From Desulfitobacterium sp038181555 (GTDB lineage: Bacteria > Bacillota > Desulfitobacteriia > Desulfitobacteriales > Desulfitobacteriaceae), in NCBI RefSeq assembly GCF_038181555.1, contig NZ_JBBWUA010000015.1:1-64000 (forward strand): a stretch of 64,000 nucleotides of DNA, in the 5' to 3' direction. A model generated the notes under the pieces. The model saw only the letters and a program-made list of their open reading frames with translations. It searched no databases and was not told the DNA's origin. The position numbers were made by a program, and so were the translations under genes. Of this stretch, positions 35,537 to 43,193 are shown piece by piece (the first letter of the stretch is position 1; each line of letters starts with the position of its first letter).

Positions 35537-35758
35537 TAGATTATTACAATGAGCTTATAAGCGCTTCATTAGAATGATTTAGGTAGGAATGAATCATATT
35601 ACCTACATTGTAACTGTCCGTACAAGCAGATGTCAATATAATAATTTTGGAGAGTATTCTAAATATATAGAGTCTCACTTTGAGATGTCATGGGTTCATG
35701 GGTCCATAGGTCCATGGATCGTGCGTAAGTGCTCAGCTAATTGGCCGTCTTTAACCTT

Positions 35759-36997
35759 TTAAGATAAGAAGAGATAGGCGAGAACTGCTACTCCAACAAT
35801 AATGGACTCGGGGATAATCAGCATTCGCAAAACTTTGTTTATATCGGATTTGAAATAATCAACTGTCAGGGATAGACAAAGATGCATCGGGCTTAGCATC
35901 GTTCCTGCTGAACCTGCCATAAAAACTAAAGTTACCAGAGGTAAACTTAACTGTCCTCCGGTGGCTGCCATCACAACCGGAAAAGCAATACCGATATAAG
36001 AGCCGGTTTGCCCGGTTAGAAAGGAGATGAAAAAGGCAATTAAGGCAAAGATAAGAAATTCCGGCACAGGAAGTGTGCTTAATAAGTTCGGCAATTCATC
36101 GAAGGAACCGACTGTTTCCATGACCTGCTTGAAAAGCATAATTCCCCAAATCATAACTAGAGTTTTAATAACGATTGCTTTGCGAGCTATTTCGAGAAGT
36201 TCAGATAAGGTAAAGCGATGCTTTAGAATGAGTACTATGAGTACAGCAGCTATTGCTAAGGTAATAGGTGCCCTTGCCATAACAAGGCCAACCACTGCTA
36301 GGACAGGCAGAGTGCTAAAGAATACATCCTTGATTGATTTCAGCCGATAACCCTTAGCACCATTTTTAAGGGTTGCCGCTTTAGGTGGTTCTGTAACCTC
36401 AGCTAATTCTTCATCAACCTTGATACGGAAGAGAAAGGGAAGTCCAAGAAGAATCACCAAGAGACCAAAGGGCATAAGCCCCATAAGTACACGAGGAAGC
36501 GGAATGCCCGTAATATTTGAGACAAGAAGTACCCCTGTATAAATGGGTAGAAAATACTCCCAAATATGACGGTAATAAAAATTGATAAAGGTTTTGTTTA
36601 CTGCAGAGACGCTTTTGCCCACGGCCTGTTCCACTAAGGGTGCCGAAAAAAGGGCACCTCCGGCGCTGGGCATGAGTCCGATAAAGGCAGGAATGATAGC
36701 CATGACAATCCGACGATCCTTTATTAAGGAGGTTAGAGCATTGAGCATACGTTCTAGATAACCCTGCTTACGCAATATAAGCTCAAGAATCATGATTAAG
36801 GCCAAAATTACTTCGATTTCTATGGTGGATGGATCCTTGGTTGCCTCCCATACCATTTTTGCAAATCCAGGCAAATCAGTGCCGAAAAGAAACGCTAAAA
36901 CCGCAGAAGCTCCGATGACTACGTAAACTAAAGGAATCTTTCGCCAAAGAAGAATCATCATTATTACGAATACTATTAATAACTTTGCAACAGCCAT
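35759..36997 (-). CDS. DUF401 family membrane transporter-like protein
   Basis: This 412-residue protein has about 11 hydrophobic segments. Recognisable DUF401 features are LWRKIPLVYVVIGASAVLAF at the N-terminus, ALIMILELILRKQGYLERML, and MAIIPAFIGLMPSAGGALFSAPL, which is a re-entrant-loop-like motif of ion-transporter-superfamily permeases. YYRHIWEYFLPIYTGVLL and, near the end, GTMLSPMHLCLSLT also match. The substrate is unknown. Related proteins in the gluconate/anion permease group move carboxylates. It is monocistronic and its start region is divergent from the toxin-antitoxin pair. Confidence 0.82.
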   Translation of the reverse strand: MAVAKLLIVFVIMMILLWRKIPLVYVVIGASAVLAFLFGTDLPGFAKMVWEATKDPSTIEIEVILALIMILELILRKQGYLERMLNALTSLIKDRRIVMAIIPAFIGLMPSAGGALFSAPLVEQAVGKSVSAVNKTFINFYYRHIWEYFLPIYTGVLLVSNITGIPLPRVLMGLMPFGLLVILLGLPFLFRIKVDEELAEVTEPPKAATLKNGAKGYRLKSIKDVFFSTLPVLAVVGLVMARAPITLAIAAVLIVLILKHRFTLSELLEIARKAIVIKTLVMIWGIMLFKQVMETVGSFDELPNLLSTLPVPEFLIFALIAFFISFLTGQTGSYIGIAFPVVMAATGGQLSLPLVTLVFMAGSAGTMLSPMHLCLSLTVDYFKSDINKVLRMLIIPESIIVGVAVLAYLFLS

Positions 36998-37119
36998 CTC
37001 AAAATTCCTCTCACTTCAGAATAATACAACAATTAGACCGTATTCTCTCCTATGTTGTCAATAGGTTTTGTAAGTATAACTTTTCACCTTGTAGCATTAG
37101 CCGTCTCGGCAAGAAATCT

Positions 37120-37148
37120 TTGACTCGACGGACCATATTTGGTACTAT
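37120..37148 (+). promoter_or_regulatory. Promoter of the toxin-antitoxin operon
   Basis: TTGACT (37120-37125), a 17-base spacer and TACTAT (37143-37148) lie about 25 bases before the antitoxin start. An imperfect inverted repeat, ACCATATTTGGT, overlaps the spacer and -10 and could be the antitoxin operator. Confidence 0.55.
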
Positions 37149-37173
37149 ATTTGTATAGGGTGGTGATCTAGCA

Positions 37174-37479
37174 TTGAAGGGTAAAGAAGATATTAGACCT
37201 ATTTCTTATATAAAAGCCAATGCAGCCGAGGTACTGGACCAGGTTAACGAATCACGACGGCCTGTTTACGTTACACAAAACGGAGAAGCCAGAGCTGTCT
37301 TACTGGACACAGAGTCCTACGAAAGACTAAAAAATGCTGTTGGGCTATTAAAGCTTCTGACTCAGGGAGAAGAGGATATTGCTAAAGGCCAATTCCTATC
37401 CCAAGAAGAGTTTTTCTCAAGCATGGACCGAGAATTAGGCATATCGGCGATGCAAAACACAGTGGAAAATCATGAATAA
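37174..37479 (+). CDS. Phd/YefM-family antitoxin
   Basis: This 101-residue antitoxin starts at TTG about 10 bases after AGGGTGG. The Phd/YefM fold is seen in IRPISYIKANAAEVLDQVNES and then RRPVYVTQNGEARAVLLDTESYERL. The C-terminal part (about 60-101) is a helical tail that should wrap the toxin. It overlaps the toxin gene by 8 bases and probably autorepresses the operon through the N-terminal DNA-binding part. Confidence 0.9.
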   Translation: MKGKEDIRPISYIKANAAEVLDQVNESRRPVYVTQNGEARAVLLDTESYERLKNAVGLLKLLTQGEEDIAKGQFLSQEEFFSSMDRELGISAMQNTVENHE

Positions 37480-37801
37480 TATGATCTATCAGGTTCTTTG
37501 GACGCAAACCGCTCAGCGGGATTTAAGAAATATTATTAGTTATATTGTCGATGATAATAAAGATATCGCAGCAAGGATATATACAACTATCAGGCAAAAA
37601 TCCGCCAATTTACGGCAACTACCTCATCAAGGTCGAGTTGTTCCGGAGTTGAGATATCATGGTATTACCCTTTATCGGGAGTTAATTATCCAGCCTTGGC
37701 GGATTTTATATAAGATTGAAGAAAACAAGGTTTGGATTCTTGCCGTAATCGATGGCAGGAGAAATATGGAGGATATTTTGCTCAATCGATTTATTCCATA
37801 A
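37472..37801 (+). CDS. RelE/ParE-family toxin
   Basis: This 109-residue toxin partners the preceding antitoxin. It has the ParE/RelE pattern: VLWTQTAQRDLRNIISYIVDDN, IYTTIRQKSANLRQLPHQGRVVPEL, then YRELIIQPWRILYKIEENKV and a strand with LAVIDGRRNMEDIL. The R-x-LYKI and DGRR elements are typical of the ParE side, whose members poison gyrase. A RelE-type ribonuclease role cannot be excluded. Confidence 0.9.
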   Translation: MNNMIYQVLWTQTAQRDLRNIISYIVDDNKDIAARIYTTIRQKSANLRQLPHQGRVVPELRYHGITLYRELIIQPWRILYKIEENKVWILAVIDGRRNMEDILLNRFIP

Positions 37802-37835
37802 TGCAAATTAATATAACCTGATGATTCATTAATCA

Positions 37836-37862
37836 ACGTCGGCAAATAGGCCGGCGTTTTTA
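37836..37862 (+). terminator. Terminator after the toxin-antitoxin pair
   Basis: Stem ACGTCGGC / GCCGGCGT (one G-T pair) with a 6-base loop is followed by TTTTTAATT, 35 bases past the toxin stop. Confidence 0.8.
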
Positions 37863-38026
37863 ATTTGCCTCTAAGAATGTAATTTGACGCCGCAATGGAG
37901 TAATTTTCGCCTAAATGGTTAGAATTACCATTAGGGCATTAACAGTTGAGGCTAAAGTCGCAAATAACCGCATTTCGCTAACATTGGCCCAAATCGATAA
38001 AATGGACAGAAAGAAGTGACAGACTA

Positions 38027-38968
38027 TTGAAAGGTGAAATCACCATAGGCATACCCAGGGCCTTTTTATACTTTAAATACCAATACCTATGGCAGACATT
38101 TTTTGCGGACTTAAACTGCCAGGTCATTTTAAGTCCGGAAACCAATAAGAAGATATTGAAGGATGGCATTGATCATTCCATAGACGAGAGTTGCCTTTCG
38201 GCAAAGATTTACATGGGCCATCTTGCTTACCTAAGAGGAAAAGCAGATTACATCTTAGTGCCCCGGATTGTCGGCTTTGGCGAAAATGAAGAAGTATGCA
38301 CTAAGTTCAATGCCCTCTACGATATCGTCAAAAACACCTTCAAAGATGTGAACCTGCTCAGCTACAACGTTGATGTGGCTAATCAGGAAAGTGAATTCAA
38401 AGGGTTTATGAGGATGGGTAGAGAACTGGGCAAAAATCCTGTCCAGGTATTAAAAGCCTATCTTAAAGCGAAAGCAATCCAAACAAAGAAGGAACACCAG
38501 TTGGCTGCAGAGCAGGAGAGCCTGATCCGGACAGGAGACAAGCTGAAGATCCTGATTGTTTCTCATGACTATAACACCTATGACAGGGTGGTGGGTTATC
38601 CCATTATCAATTACCTGGAAAGCTTAGATATTGTGCCGATTTATGCCAATATCGCTGATAAGAAGAAAACGTCCGAAAAGTCAAAGCTCATCTCCGAGAA
38701 CCTATATTGGACCTACAACAAAGAGCTCATTGGTGCCATTGATCATTATCAGGGAGAAATAGACGGGATCATCTTCATTTCTACCTTCCCCTGCGGGCCT
38801 GATTCCCTAGTCAATGAATTATGCCTGAGAAAAATAAAAGGTGTTCCCATGGCTAATCTGATTGTGGATGAACTGCAGGGAGAAGCAGGCTTGCAGACAA
38901 GAATTGAAAGCTTCGTTGACATCATCATGGAAAGAAAAAAAGCCGGGAGGAACGCGCAAATTGGTTAG
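38027..38968 (+). CDS. DUF2229-type acyl-CoA dehydratase activase-related protein
   Basis: This 313-residue protein begins at TTG (no good ATG in the conserved start) with KGEITIGIPRAFLYFKYQYLWQTFF, the DUF2229 signature. Then come SIDESCLSAKIYMGHLAYLRGKADYILVPR and a helical region. The C-terminal half, with VSHDYNTYDRVVGYPIINYLE and FISTFPCGPDSLVNELCLR, resembles the second half of HgdB-like proteins. In many clostridia these parts are fused with an activase in one protein of about 1400 residues; here they are three consecutive overlapping genes. A role in handling a [4Fe-4S] radical-type dehydratase or reductase partner is inferred from the family only. Confidence 0.8.
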   Translation: MKGEITIGIPRAFLYFKYQYLWQTFFADLNCQVILSPETNKKILKDGIDHSIDESCLSAKIYMGHLAYLRGKADYILVPRIVGFGENEEVCTKFNALYDIVKNTFKDVNLLSYNVDVANQESEFKGFMRMGRELGKNPVQVLKAYLKAKAIQTKKEHQLAAEQESLIRTGDKLKILIVSHDYNTYDRVVGYPIINYLESLDIVPIYANIADKKKTSEKSKLISENLYWTYNKELIGAIDHYQGEIDGIIFISTFPCGPDSLVNELCLRKIKGVPMANLIVDELQGEAGLQTRIESFVDIIMERKKAGRNAQIG

Positions 38969-40055
38969 CCAGGAAAAGATCATGAGTTTCCCCCACATGG
39001 GAAATTATCATATCGCCATCGAATTTCTGATCAGACATGTCTTAGAAAACATTCAGATTTTGTCCCCGCCACCAACGACTAAGAAGACCTTAGAGCTAGG
39101 CTCAAAGTACAGCCCGGACTTTGTGTGTGTGCCCTTTAAGTATAATCTGGGCAACTATATTGAGGCCCTAGAAAAAGGAGCGAATATCTTAGTTCAGTCC
39201 GGCGGCGGCTGTCGTTTCGGGTATTATGGTGAAATTCAAGAACAGATCTTAAGAGATCTGGGTTATGATTTTGAATTCATCAGCATCATCGACAACAAAA
39301 ATGTCAACCCGGTTGCCTTTTTTAACCGCTTCAAGCGTTTGAATCCCAAGCTATCCTTTGTCCGATTCGCCTATTACTTTCAACTGACCTTTAAAATGAT
39401 CGAAGCCATGGATTCCATCGATGCCACTATCCGGGCCAACATTGGTTTTGAAGTTCAGGAGGGCAGCTTTGAAAGGCTACAGAAAGAATTTCTCAAAGAG
39501 CTTCCAGCTGTGGAAGGCTTCCGGCAGTTGGACAAGATTTATCGGAAATACGATGCGCTGTTTCGCCAACTAGAGGTCAATAAACCCCAAAATCCTCTCA
39601 GGGTAGGGATCGTGGGAGAGCTCTACACCCTTATGGAGCCTTTTAGTAGCTGTTTTATCGAAAAGGAGTTAGCTAAAAAGGGCATCCAAGTCACCCGGTT
39701 TATCACCGTATCCTATTTACTGCGCCATCATCCCAAATCCAGCGATTTGCTAAAGTGGGCAGGGAAATACCTAGAGTATGAAATCGGTGCTGATGGTACA
39801 GATAGTGTGGCCCGGGCGAGAATGCTGGCTGAGGCAGGATATGACGGGGTCATTCACATCAAACCCTTTGGTTGCACCCCTGAAGTCAATTCCATGCCCA
39901 TGATGCAAAATATTAGCAGTGATTATAAGATGCCGATCTTGTATTTCAGCTTTGATGCTCAGACCTCAGAAACCGGTGTGCATACAAGACTGGAAGCGTT
40001 CCATGACATGCTTCTAATGAGAAGGGAAAAAGAAGAATGGCAAAATGTTATTTAG
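38961..40055 (+). CDS. 2-hydroxyacyl-CoA dehydratase D-component-like protein
   Basis: The start is placed at TTG (38961) after GGGAGG, overlapping the previous gene by 8 bases. ATG at 38982 is an alternative with a weaker AGGA. The 364-residue product has the HgdB/BcrC-related elements FPHMGNYHIAIEFLIRHVL, LELGSKYSPDFVCVPFKYNLGNYIEAL, then LVQSGGGCRFGYYGEIQEQIL. Near the end it has IHIKPFGCTPEVNSMPMMQ and LYFSFDAQTSETGVHTRLEAF. The Cys residues in GGGCRFGY and PFGCTPE are candidate cluster ligands. It overlaps the activase gene by 19 bases, so the three genes should be co-translated. Confidence 0.82.
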   Translation: MVSQEKIMSFPHMGNYHIAIEFLIRHVLENIQILSPPPTTKKTLELGSKYSPDFVCVPFKYNLGNYIEALEKGANILVQSGGGCRFGYYGEIQEQILRDLGYDFEFISIIDNKNVNPVAFFNRFKRLNPKLSFVRFAYYFQLTFKMIEAMDSIDATIRANIGFEVQEGSFERLQKEFLKELPAVEGFRQLDKIYRKYDALFRQLEVNKPQNPLRVGIVGELYTLMEPFSSCFIEKELAKKGIQVTRFITVSYLLRHHPKSSDLLKWAGKYLEYEIGADGTDSVARARMLAEAGYDGVIHIKPFGCTPEVNSMPMMQNISSDYKMPILYFSFDAQTSETGVHTRLEAFHDMLLMRREKEEWQNVI

Positions 40056-41044
40056 GAGTGGACAGCGGCTCCATTTCTACAAAGGGTGTCATCATAGATC
40101 AAAACAATAAGATATTGGCTGAGAAATACCTATGGACAGAAGGGAATCCGGTGGAGGCCGTTAAAGATGTGATCGGGGGTCTCCAAACTCAGATTGAAGG
40201 TCGAGATATCCAGGTTAAAGCCGTGGGCACCACTGGATCAGCCCGGCGCTTGGTCGGTGCTTTGCTCAATGCTCAGGTGGTTAAAAATGAAATTACCGCC
40301 CATGCGGTGGGAACCCTGTCCGTGTACCCTGATGTCCGGACGATTTTTGAAATCGGCGGTCAGGATTCCAAGATTATTATTGTCGATGACGGTATCGTGG
40401 TGGATTACGCCATGAATACCTTATGTGCCGCCGGAACAGGTTCTTTCCTGTCTTCCCAGGCTAAGCGGCTGGGGCTGGAAGTTGAGGAATTTGGGGAATT
40501 GGCTTTGCGTTCCCAGAATCCCACCAAAATAGCGGCTCGCTGTACGGTTTTTGCGGAGTCCGATATGGTGCATAAGGCTCAGATCGGGCATAAGAAGGAG
40601 GATATTGTGGCTGGACTATGCAAGGCGGTTGTGGCGAATTACCTGAACAATGTGGGCAAGGGCAAACGTACTAAAGCCCCCATCGTCTTCCAAGGGGGAG
40701 TCAGCAAAAATATCGGGGTGATTAAAGCCTTTGAGGAAGCAACCGGGGAAACCATTCATGTGGATCAGCATGCTCACTTAATGGGGGCCTTAGGGGTGGC
40801 CCTGCTTGCTAAAAGCTCAGGTCAGGAGCAGGATTTTAGCTTCAGTATGACGGAGATGCAGTTTGACACCCGTGGCGTAGAATGTCAGGGGTGCCCCAAT
40901 AACTGTGAGGTCATTTGTGTTTACCGGAATGACGAGTTGATTGATGCTTGGGGGAACAAATGCGATAAGGGTGCGGTACGAGGCAATGAGGCACCCGTGA
41001 GCAAGGAGGCGCCGGTTGTTAAGGCTGATGAAATGGTGTCTTGA
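40037..41044 (+). CDS. BadF/BcrA/HgdC-type acyl-CoA dehydratase activase
   Basis: This 335-residue ATPase of the ASKHA fold uses ATP to drive low-potential electron transfer to a dehydratase or reductase component. Motifs: GVDSGSISTKGVIID (phosphate 1), IGGQDSKIIIVDDG (phosphate 2), NTLCAAGTGSFLSSQAKRLG and AARCTVFAESDMVHKAQ. The Cys residues in the last two are the ligands of the [4Fe-4S] cluster bridging the homodimer. IVFQGGVSKNIGV is the adenosine motif. A C-terminal extension has a further Cys set (ECQGCPNNCEVICVYR). It is the third gene of the cluster. No dehydrogenase or CoA-transferase is adjacent to reveal the substrate. Confidence 0.9.
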   Translation: MAKCYLGVDSGSISTKGVIIDQNNKILAEKYLWTEGNPVEAVKDVIGGLQTQIEGRDIQVKAVGTTGSARRLVGALLNAQVVKNEITAHAVGTLSVYPDVRTIFEIGGQDSKIIIVDDGIVVDYAMNTLCAAGTGSFLSSQAKRLGLEVEEFGELALRSQNPTKIAARCTVFAESDMVHKAQIGHKKEDIVAGLCKAVVANYLNNVGKGKRTKAPIVFQGGVSKNIGVIKAFEEATGETIHVDQHAHLMGALGVALLAKSSGQEQDFSFSMTEMQFDTRGVECQGCPNNCEVICVYRNDELIDAWGNKCDKGAVRGNEAPVSKEAPVVKADEMVS

Positions 41045-41051
41045 TGGGCTA

Positions 41052-41092
41052 TTTTAATAGGGCATCTTAATTGGGTATCTTAATTGGGTATC
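41052..41092. repeat. 13-bp tandem repeat
   Basis: About three copies of a unit like TTAATTGGGTATC (first copy degenerate, TTTTAATAGGGCATC) lie just after the activase stop codon. Noncoding. Confidence 0.7.
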
Positions 41093-41130
41093 TTCATAGG
41101 AAAATAGATCCATCGTTCTCTTCAACGACC

Positions 41131-41159
41131 TTGATGGTAATCGTACGATATTATATAAT
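41131..41159 (+). promoter_or_regulatory. Promoter of the Phd-Uma2 fusion gene
   Basis: TTGATG (41131-41136), a 17-base spacer and a perfect TATAAT (41154-41159) lie about 25 bases before the start codon. The -10 sits inside the loop of the inverted repeat at 41142-41168. Confidence 0.7.
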
Positions 41160-41168
41160 TATCGTACG
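41142..41168. promoter_or_regulatory. Inverted repeat over the -10 box, putative autorepressor operator
   Basis: Arms CGTACGATA (41142-41150) and TATCGTACG (41160-41168) pair perfectly around a 9-base centre that contains the -10 box. Each arm itself contains the palindrome CGTACG. Bound protein here would block the promoter, which fits autoregulation by the Phd-type domain encoded downstream. Confidence 0.6.
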
Positions 41169-41183
41169 GAGGTGATTGGACTT

Positions 41184-41954
41184 GTGGACGAACTAGAAGA
41201 TAAAAATACAAATAAATTGCACGATACGATTACTGCTACGGAGCTTAAGAGTAATCTTGGCGCCTACTTGGACTATGTGATTAGTGACAATGAAGTGGTC
41301 ATCACTAAAAACGGTAAAAAGGCAGCAAGGCTCGCTCCCTATATCACGGACAGCGACCGTTATTTTCTCATGAAGGAGAAGGCTCTGGACTATCAGTATG
41401 GAGGCAAAAAGGTTTCCTATGAAGAATTTATGGAAATCTACGAAACGAGCGATTTGCGTTTAGAATTCATTAACGGTGAAATCGTGCAGTTAAGCTCTCC
41501 TAGCACTATCCATCAGGAGATTTCGGGAAACTTGTATGTTGAATTCAAGGAGTATCTCAAAGGAAAACAGTGCAAAGTGTTTTATGCCCCTTTCGATGTC
41601 CATTTCCGGAAAGAAGGCTTCAAAGACCCTGACGTGATGCAGCCCGATTTGATTGTGGCCTGTGATATGGCTGGGAATACAAATGAGAAAGGCCGCTACA
41701 TGGGCACACCAACCCTAGTTGTGGAGATTTTATCCCCAAGCACCCGGACCAAAGACATGGTGGATAAACTGAACACATTTATGATCTCCGGGGTCAGGGA
41801 GTTTTGGATTGTTGATCCCGATCAGGAGGTTATCTTGGTGTATGGGTTTAAAGATTTGGATATAGACTATTTTATGACTTATCGGAAGAAGGATACAGTG
41901 CAGTCGTATGCGTTTCCTGACTTGGAGATCGTAGGGAGTTTGGTGTTTCCTTGA
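41184..41954 (+). CDS. Phd/YefM antitoxin domain fused to Uma2-family endonuclease
   Basis: The start is set at GTG (41184), 10 bases after GGAGGTG. The GTG at 41172 is part of that site. The 256-residue protein joins two modules. Residues 10-55 are a Phd/YefM DNA-binding antitoxin domain (TITATELKSNLGAYLDYV, EVVITKNGKKAARLAPY). Residues 75-256 are a Uma2 (DUF820) domain of the PD-(D/E)xK nuclease fold: SYEEFMEIYETSDLRLEFINGEI, HQEISGNLYVEF, VMQPDLIVACD with the catalytic-type PD, TPTLVVEILSPSTRTKDM with ExLS, and GVREFWIVDPDQEVI. Uma2 proteins are abundant and of unclear role. The fused antitoxin domain and the operator-like promoter suggest a self-regulated, toxin-like nuclease. No free partner gene is adjacent. 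Confidence 0.85.
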   Translation: MDELEDKNTNKLHDTITATELKSNLGAYLDYVISDNEVVITKNGKKAARLAPYITDSDRYFLMKEKALDYQYGGKKVSYEEFMEIYETSDLRLEFINGEIVQLSSPSTIHQEISGNLYVEFKEYLKGKQCKVFYAPFDVHFRKEGFKDPDVMQPDLIVACDMAGNTNEKGRYMGTPTLVVEILSPSTRTKDMVDKLNTFMISGVREFWIVDPDQEVILVYGFKDLDIDYFMTYRKKDTVQSYAFPDLEIVGSLVFP

Positions 41955-42062
41955 AGGGAACAATGACCAACCCAAAGCTTTGTAGCGGAGCAACAATAGG
42001 AAATATAGTCAGCACCAGTTTTTGAGTAAGAGAGTGACTGCGCTGCACAATGGCAAAGACAA

Positions 42063-42100
42063 AGGCTACCCCGGAGATGCCTAGATCTCCAGGGTAGCCT
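42063..42100. terminator. Stem-loop between convergent Phd-Uma2 and LysR genes
   Basis: Stem AGGCTACCC-x-GGAGAT / ATCTCC-x-GGGTAGCCT has one mismatch. It lies between the ends of two convergent genes and probably serves as a bidirectional terminator, although T-tracts are short. Confidence 0.55.
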
Positions 42101-42157
42101 GTTCTTATGCCCGCCTTTCCGCGGAAACGAACTTCAGCATGTTTTCAGGGGTTCTCA

Positions 42158-43069
42158 CTAATGTCCTTTGCAAGAGCGGGACAAAGTATGATCTTCATAC
42201 TTAGCGATCAGAAAATTATGGAGCAGGGTAAGCGACGGTAAGACACTTTTCTGCGTTTTATGGATCAAGGCCAGGTTCCACGAAAAGGCGTGATCGGCAA
42301 GGGGGCAATTCTGCTCCACCTGAAGTTGCCGTGTATTCGGATAGGCGTATTCAATCATTACGCGATGCTCGTTCTCCATAAGGTAAAACGCCGTCTTGGC
42401 TGAGGGAATGACTTCGAAGTTGATTTGAACCCCGGCTTTTTGCATAGCGTCATAGAGCGGCTGCATAGTCAACTCTGGGGAACCCCAAACGAGACACTGT
42501 TCGCCGGCCAGATCCTCGATGCTGAGCTGTTCTTTTTGGGCAAAAGGGTGGGTTTCGGCAAAGGTCACCCCAAGAGGAAAGCTGCAGATGGGAGCGACGG
42601 TGATTCCGGGAATGTCGCAGTCCATCATGACCAGAATGGCGGCGTTCAGTTCTCCGGACAGGACCTTGGCAATCGTTTGATCAGCTGTCAGTGGCAATAA
42701 CTCCAGCGGTAGTTCCGGGTGAGCAGTTTCAAACTCATCCAAGAAGCCGGGCAGCTTCGGGGTGAAGAACGGCAGAAGGGAGCTGGAAATACCAAGCCGC
42801 AGGGTCTTTCCCTCAACCGCGCTAATCTTCATGAGCATGGATTCATAGGTGTGAATTAGCTCTTCCGCATAGGTTCGCACCGTTTCTCCCGAGGCGGTTA
42901 AGGAAAGGCGGTTGTGTAAATTGCTGAAAAGGGTCGTGCCAAGCTCAGTCTCCAGGGAACGAATCGTCTGACTCAGTGCCTGCCGGGAGATAAAGAGGCG
43001 GTTCGCGGCTTTGGTATAATTCATTTCCTCGCAACAAATCAAAAAGGCCTTCAGCTTAAAAATAGCCAT
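42158..43069 (-). CDS. LysR-family transcriptional regulator
   Basis: The start is set at the ATG at 43069 (MAIFKLKAFLICC), 5 bases after GGAGGGATG. A longer upstream frame lacks such a site. The 303-residue regulator has an N-terminal winged helix-turn-helix (MNYTKAANRLFISRQALSQTIRSLE) and a linker helix. The substrate-binding-type effector domain begins near residue 88 (KTLRLGISSSLLPFFTPKL). It is divergent from the flavoprotein reductase gene with a 124-base shared control region holding a perfect 18-bp palindrome. It most likely regulates that gene in response to a small carboxylate. The gene is visibly richer in G+C than the genes to its left. Confidence 0.9.
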   Translation of the reverse strand: MAIFKLKAFLICCEEMNYTKAANRLFISRQALSQTIRSLETELGTTLFSNLHNRLSLTASGETVRTYAEELIHTYESMLMKISAVEGKTLRLGISSSLLPFFTPKLPGFLDEFETAHPELPLELLPLTADQTIAKVLSGELNAAILVMMDCDIPGITVAPICSFPLGVTFAETHPFAQKEQLSIEDLAGEQCLVWGSPELTMQPLYDAMQKAGVQINFEVIPSAKTAFYLMENEHRVMIEYAYPNTRQLQVEQNCPLADHAFSWNLALIHKTQKSVLPSLTLLHNFLIAKYEDHTLSRSCKGH

Positions 43070-43083
43070 TTCATCCCTCCAAA

Positions 43084-43101
43084 CGCAAGCAATTGCTTGC
43101 G
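43084..43101. promoter_or_regulatory. Perfect 18-bp palindrome between lysR-type gene and flavoprotein gene
   Basis: CGCAAGCAATTGCTTGCG is fully self-complementary and lies 14 bases before the regulator start in the divergent promoter region. A T-N11-A-type LysR box is a reasonable reading. It would allow autorepression and control of the divergent gene. Confidence 0.55.
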
Positions 43102-43193
43102 CCTTGTGAAAATTATAACTGCTTTTTGAAGACTTGTAAAGTTGGTAGAATGTAGCTGCCAATACAAATAAGCACGAAAAGAGAGGGATTAAA

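Noticed and set aside
42425..42700. Plus-strand open frame inside the LysR gene
   Set aside because: It is an antisense shadow without a ribosome binding site. The minus strand shows a complete LysR protein.
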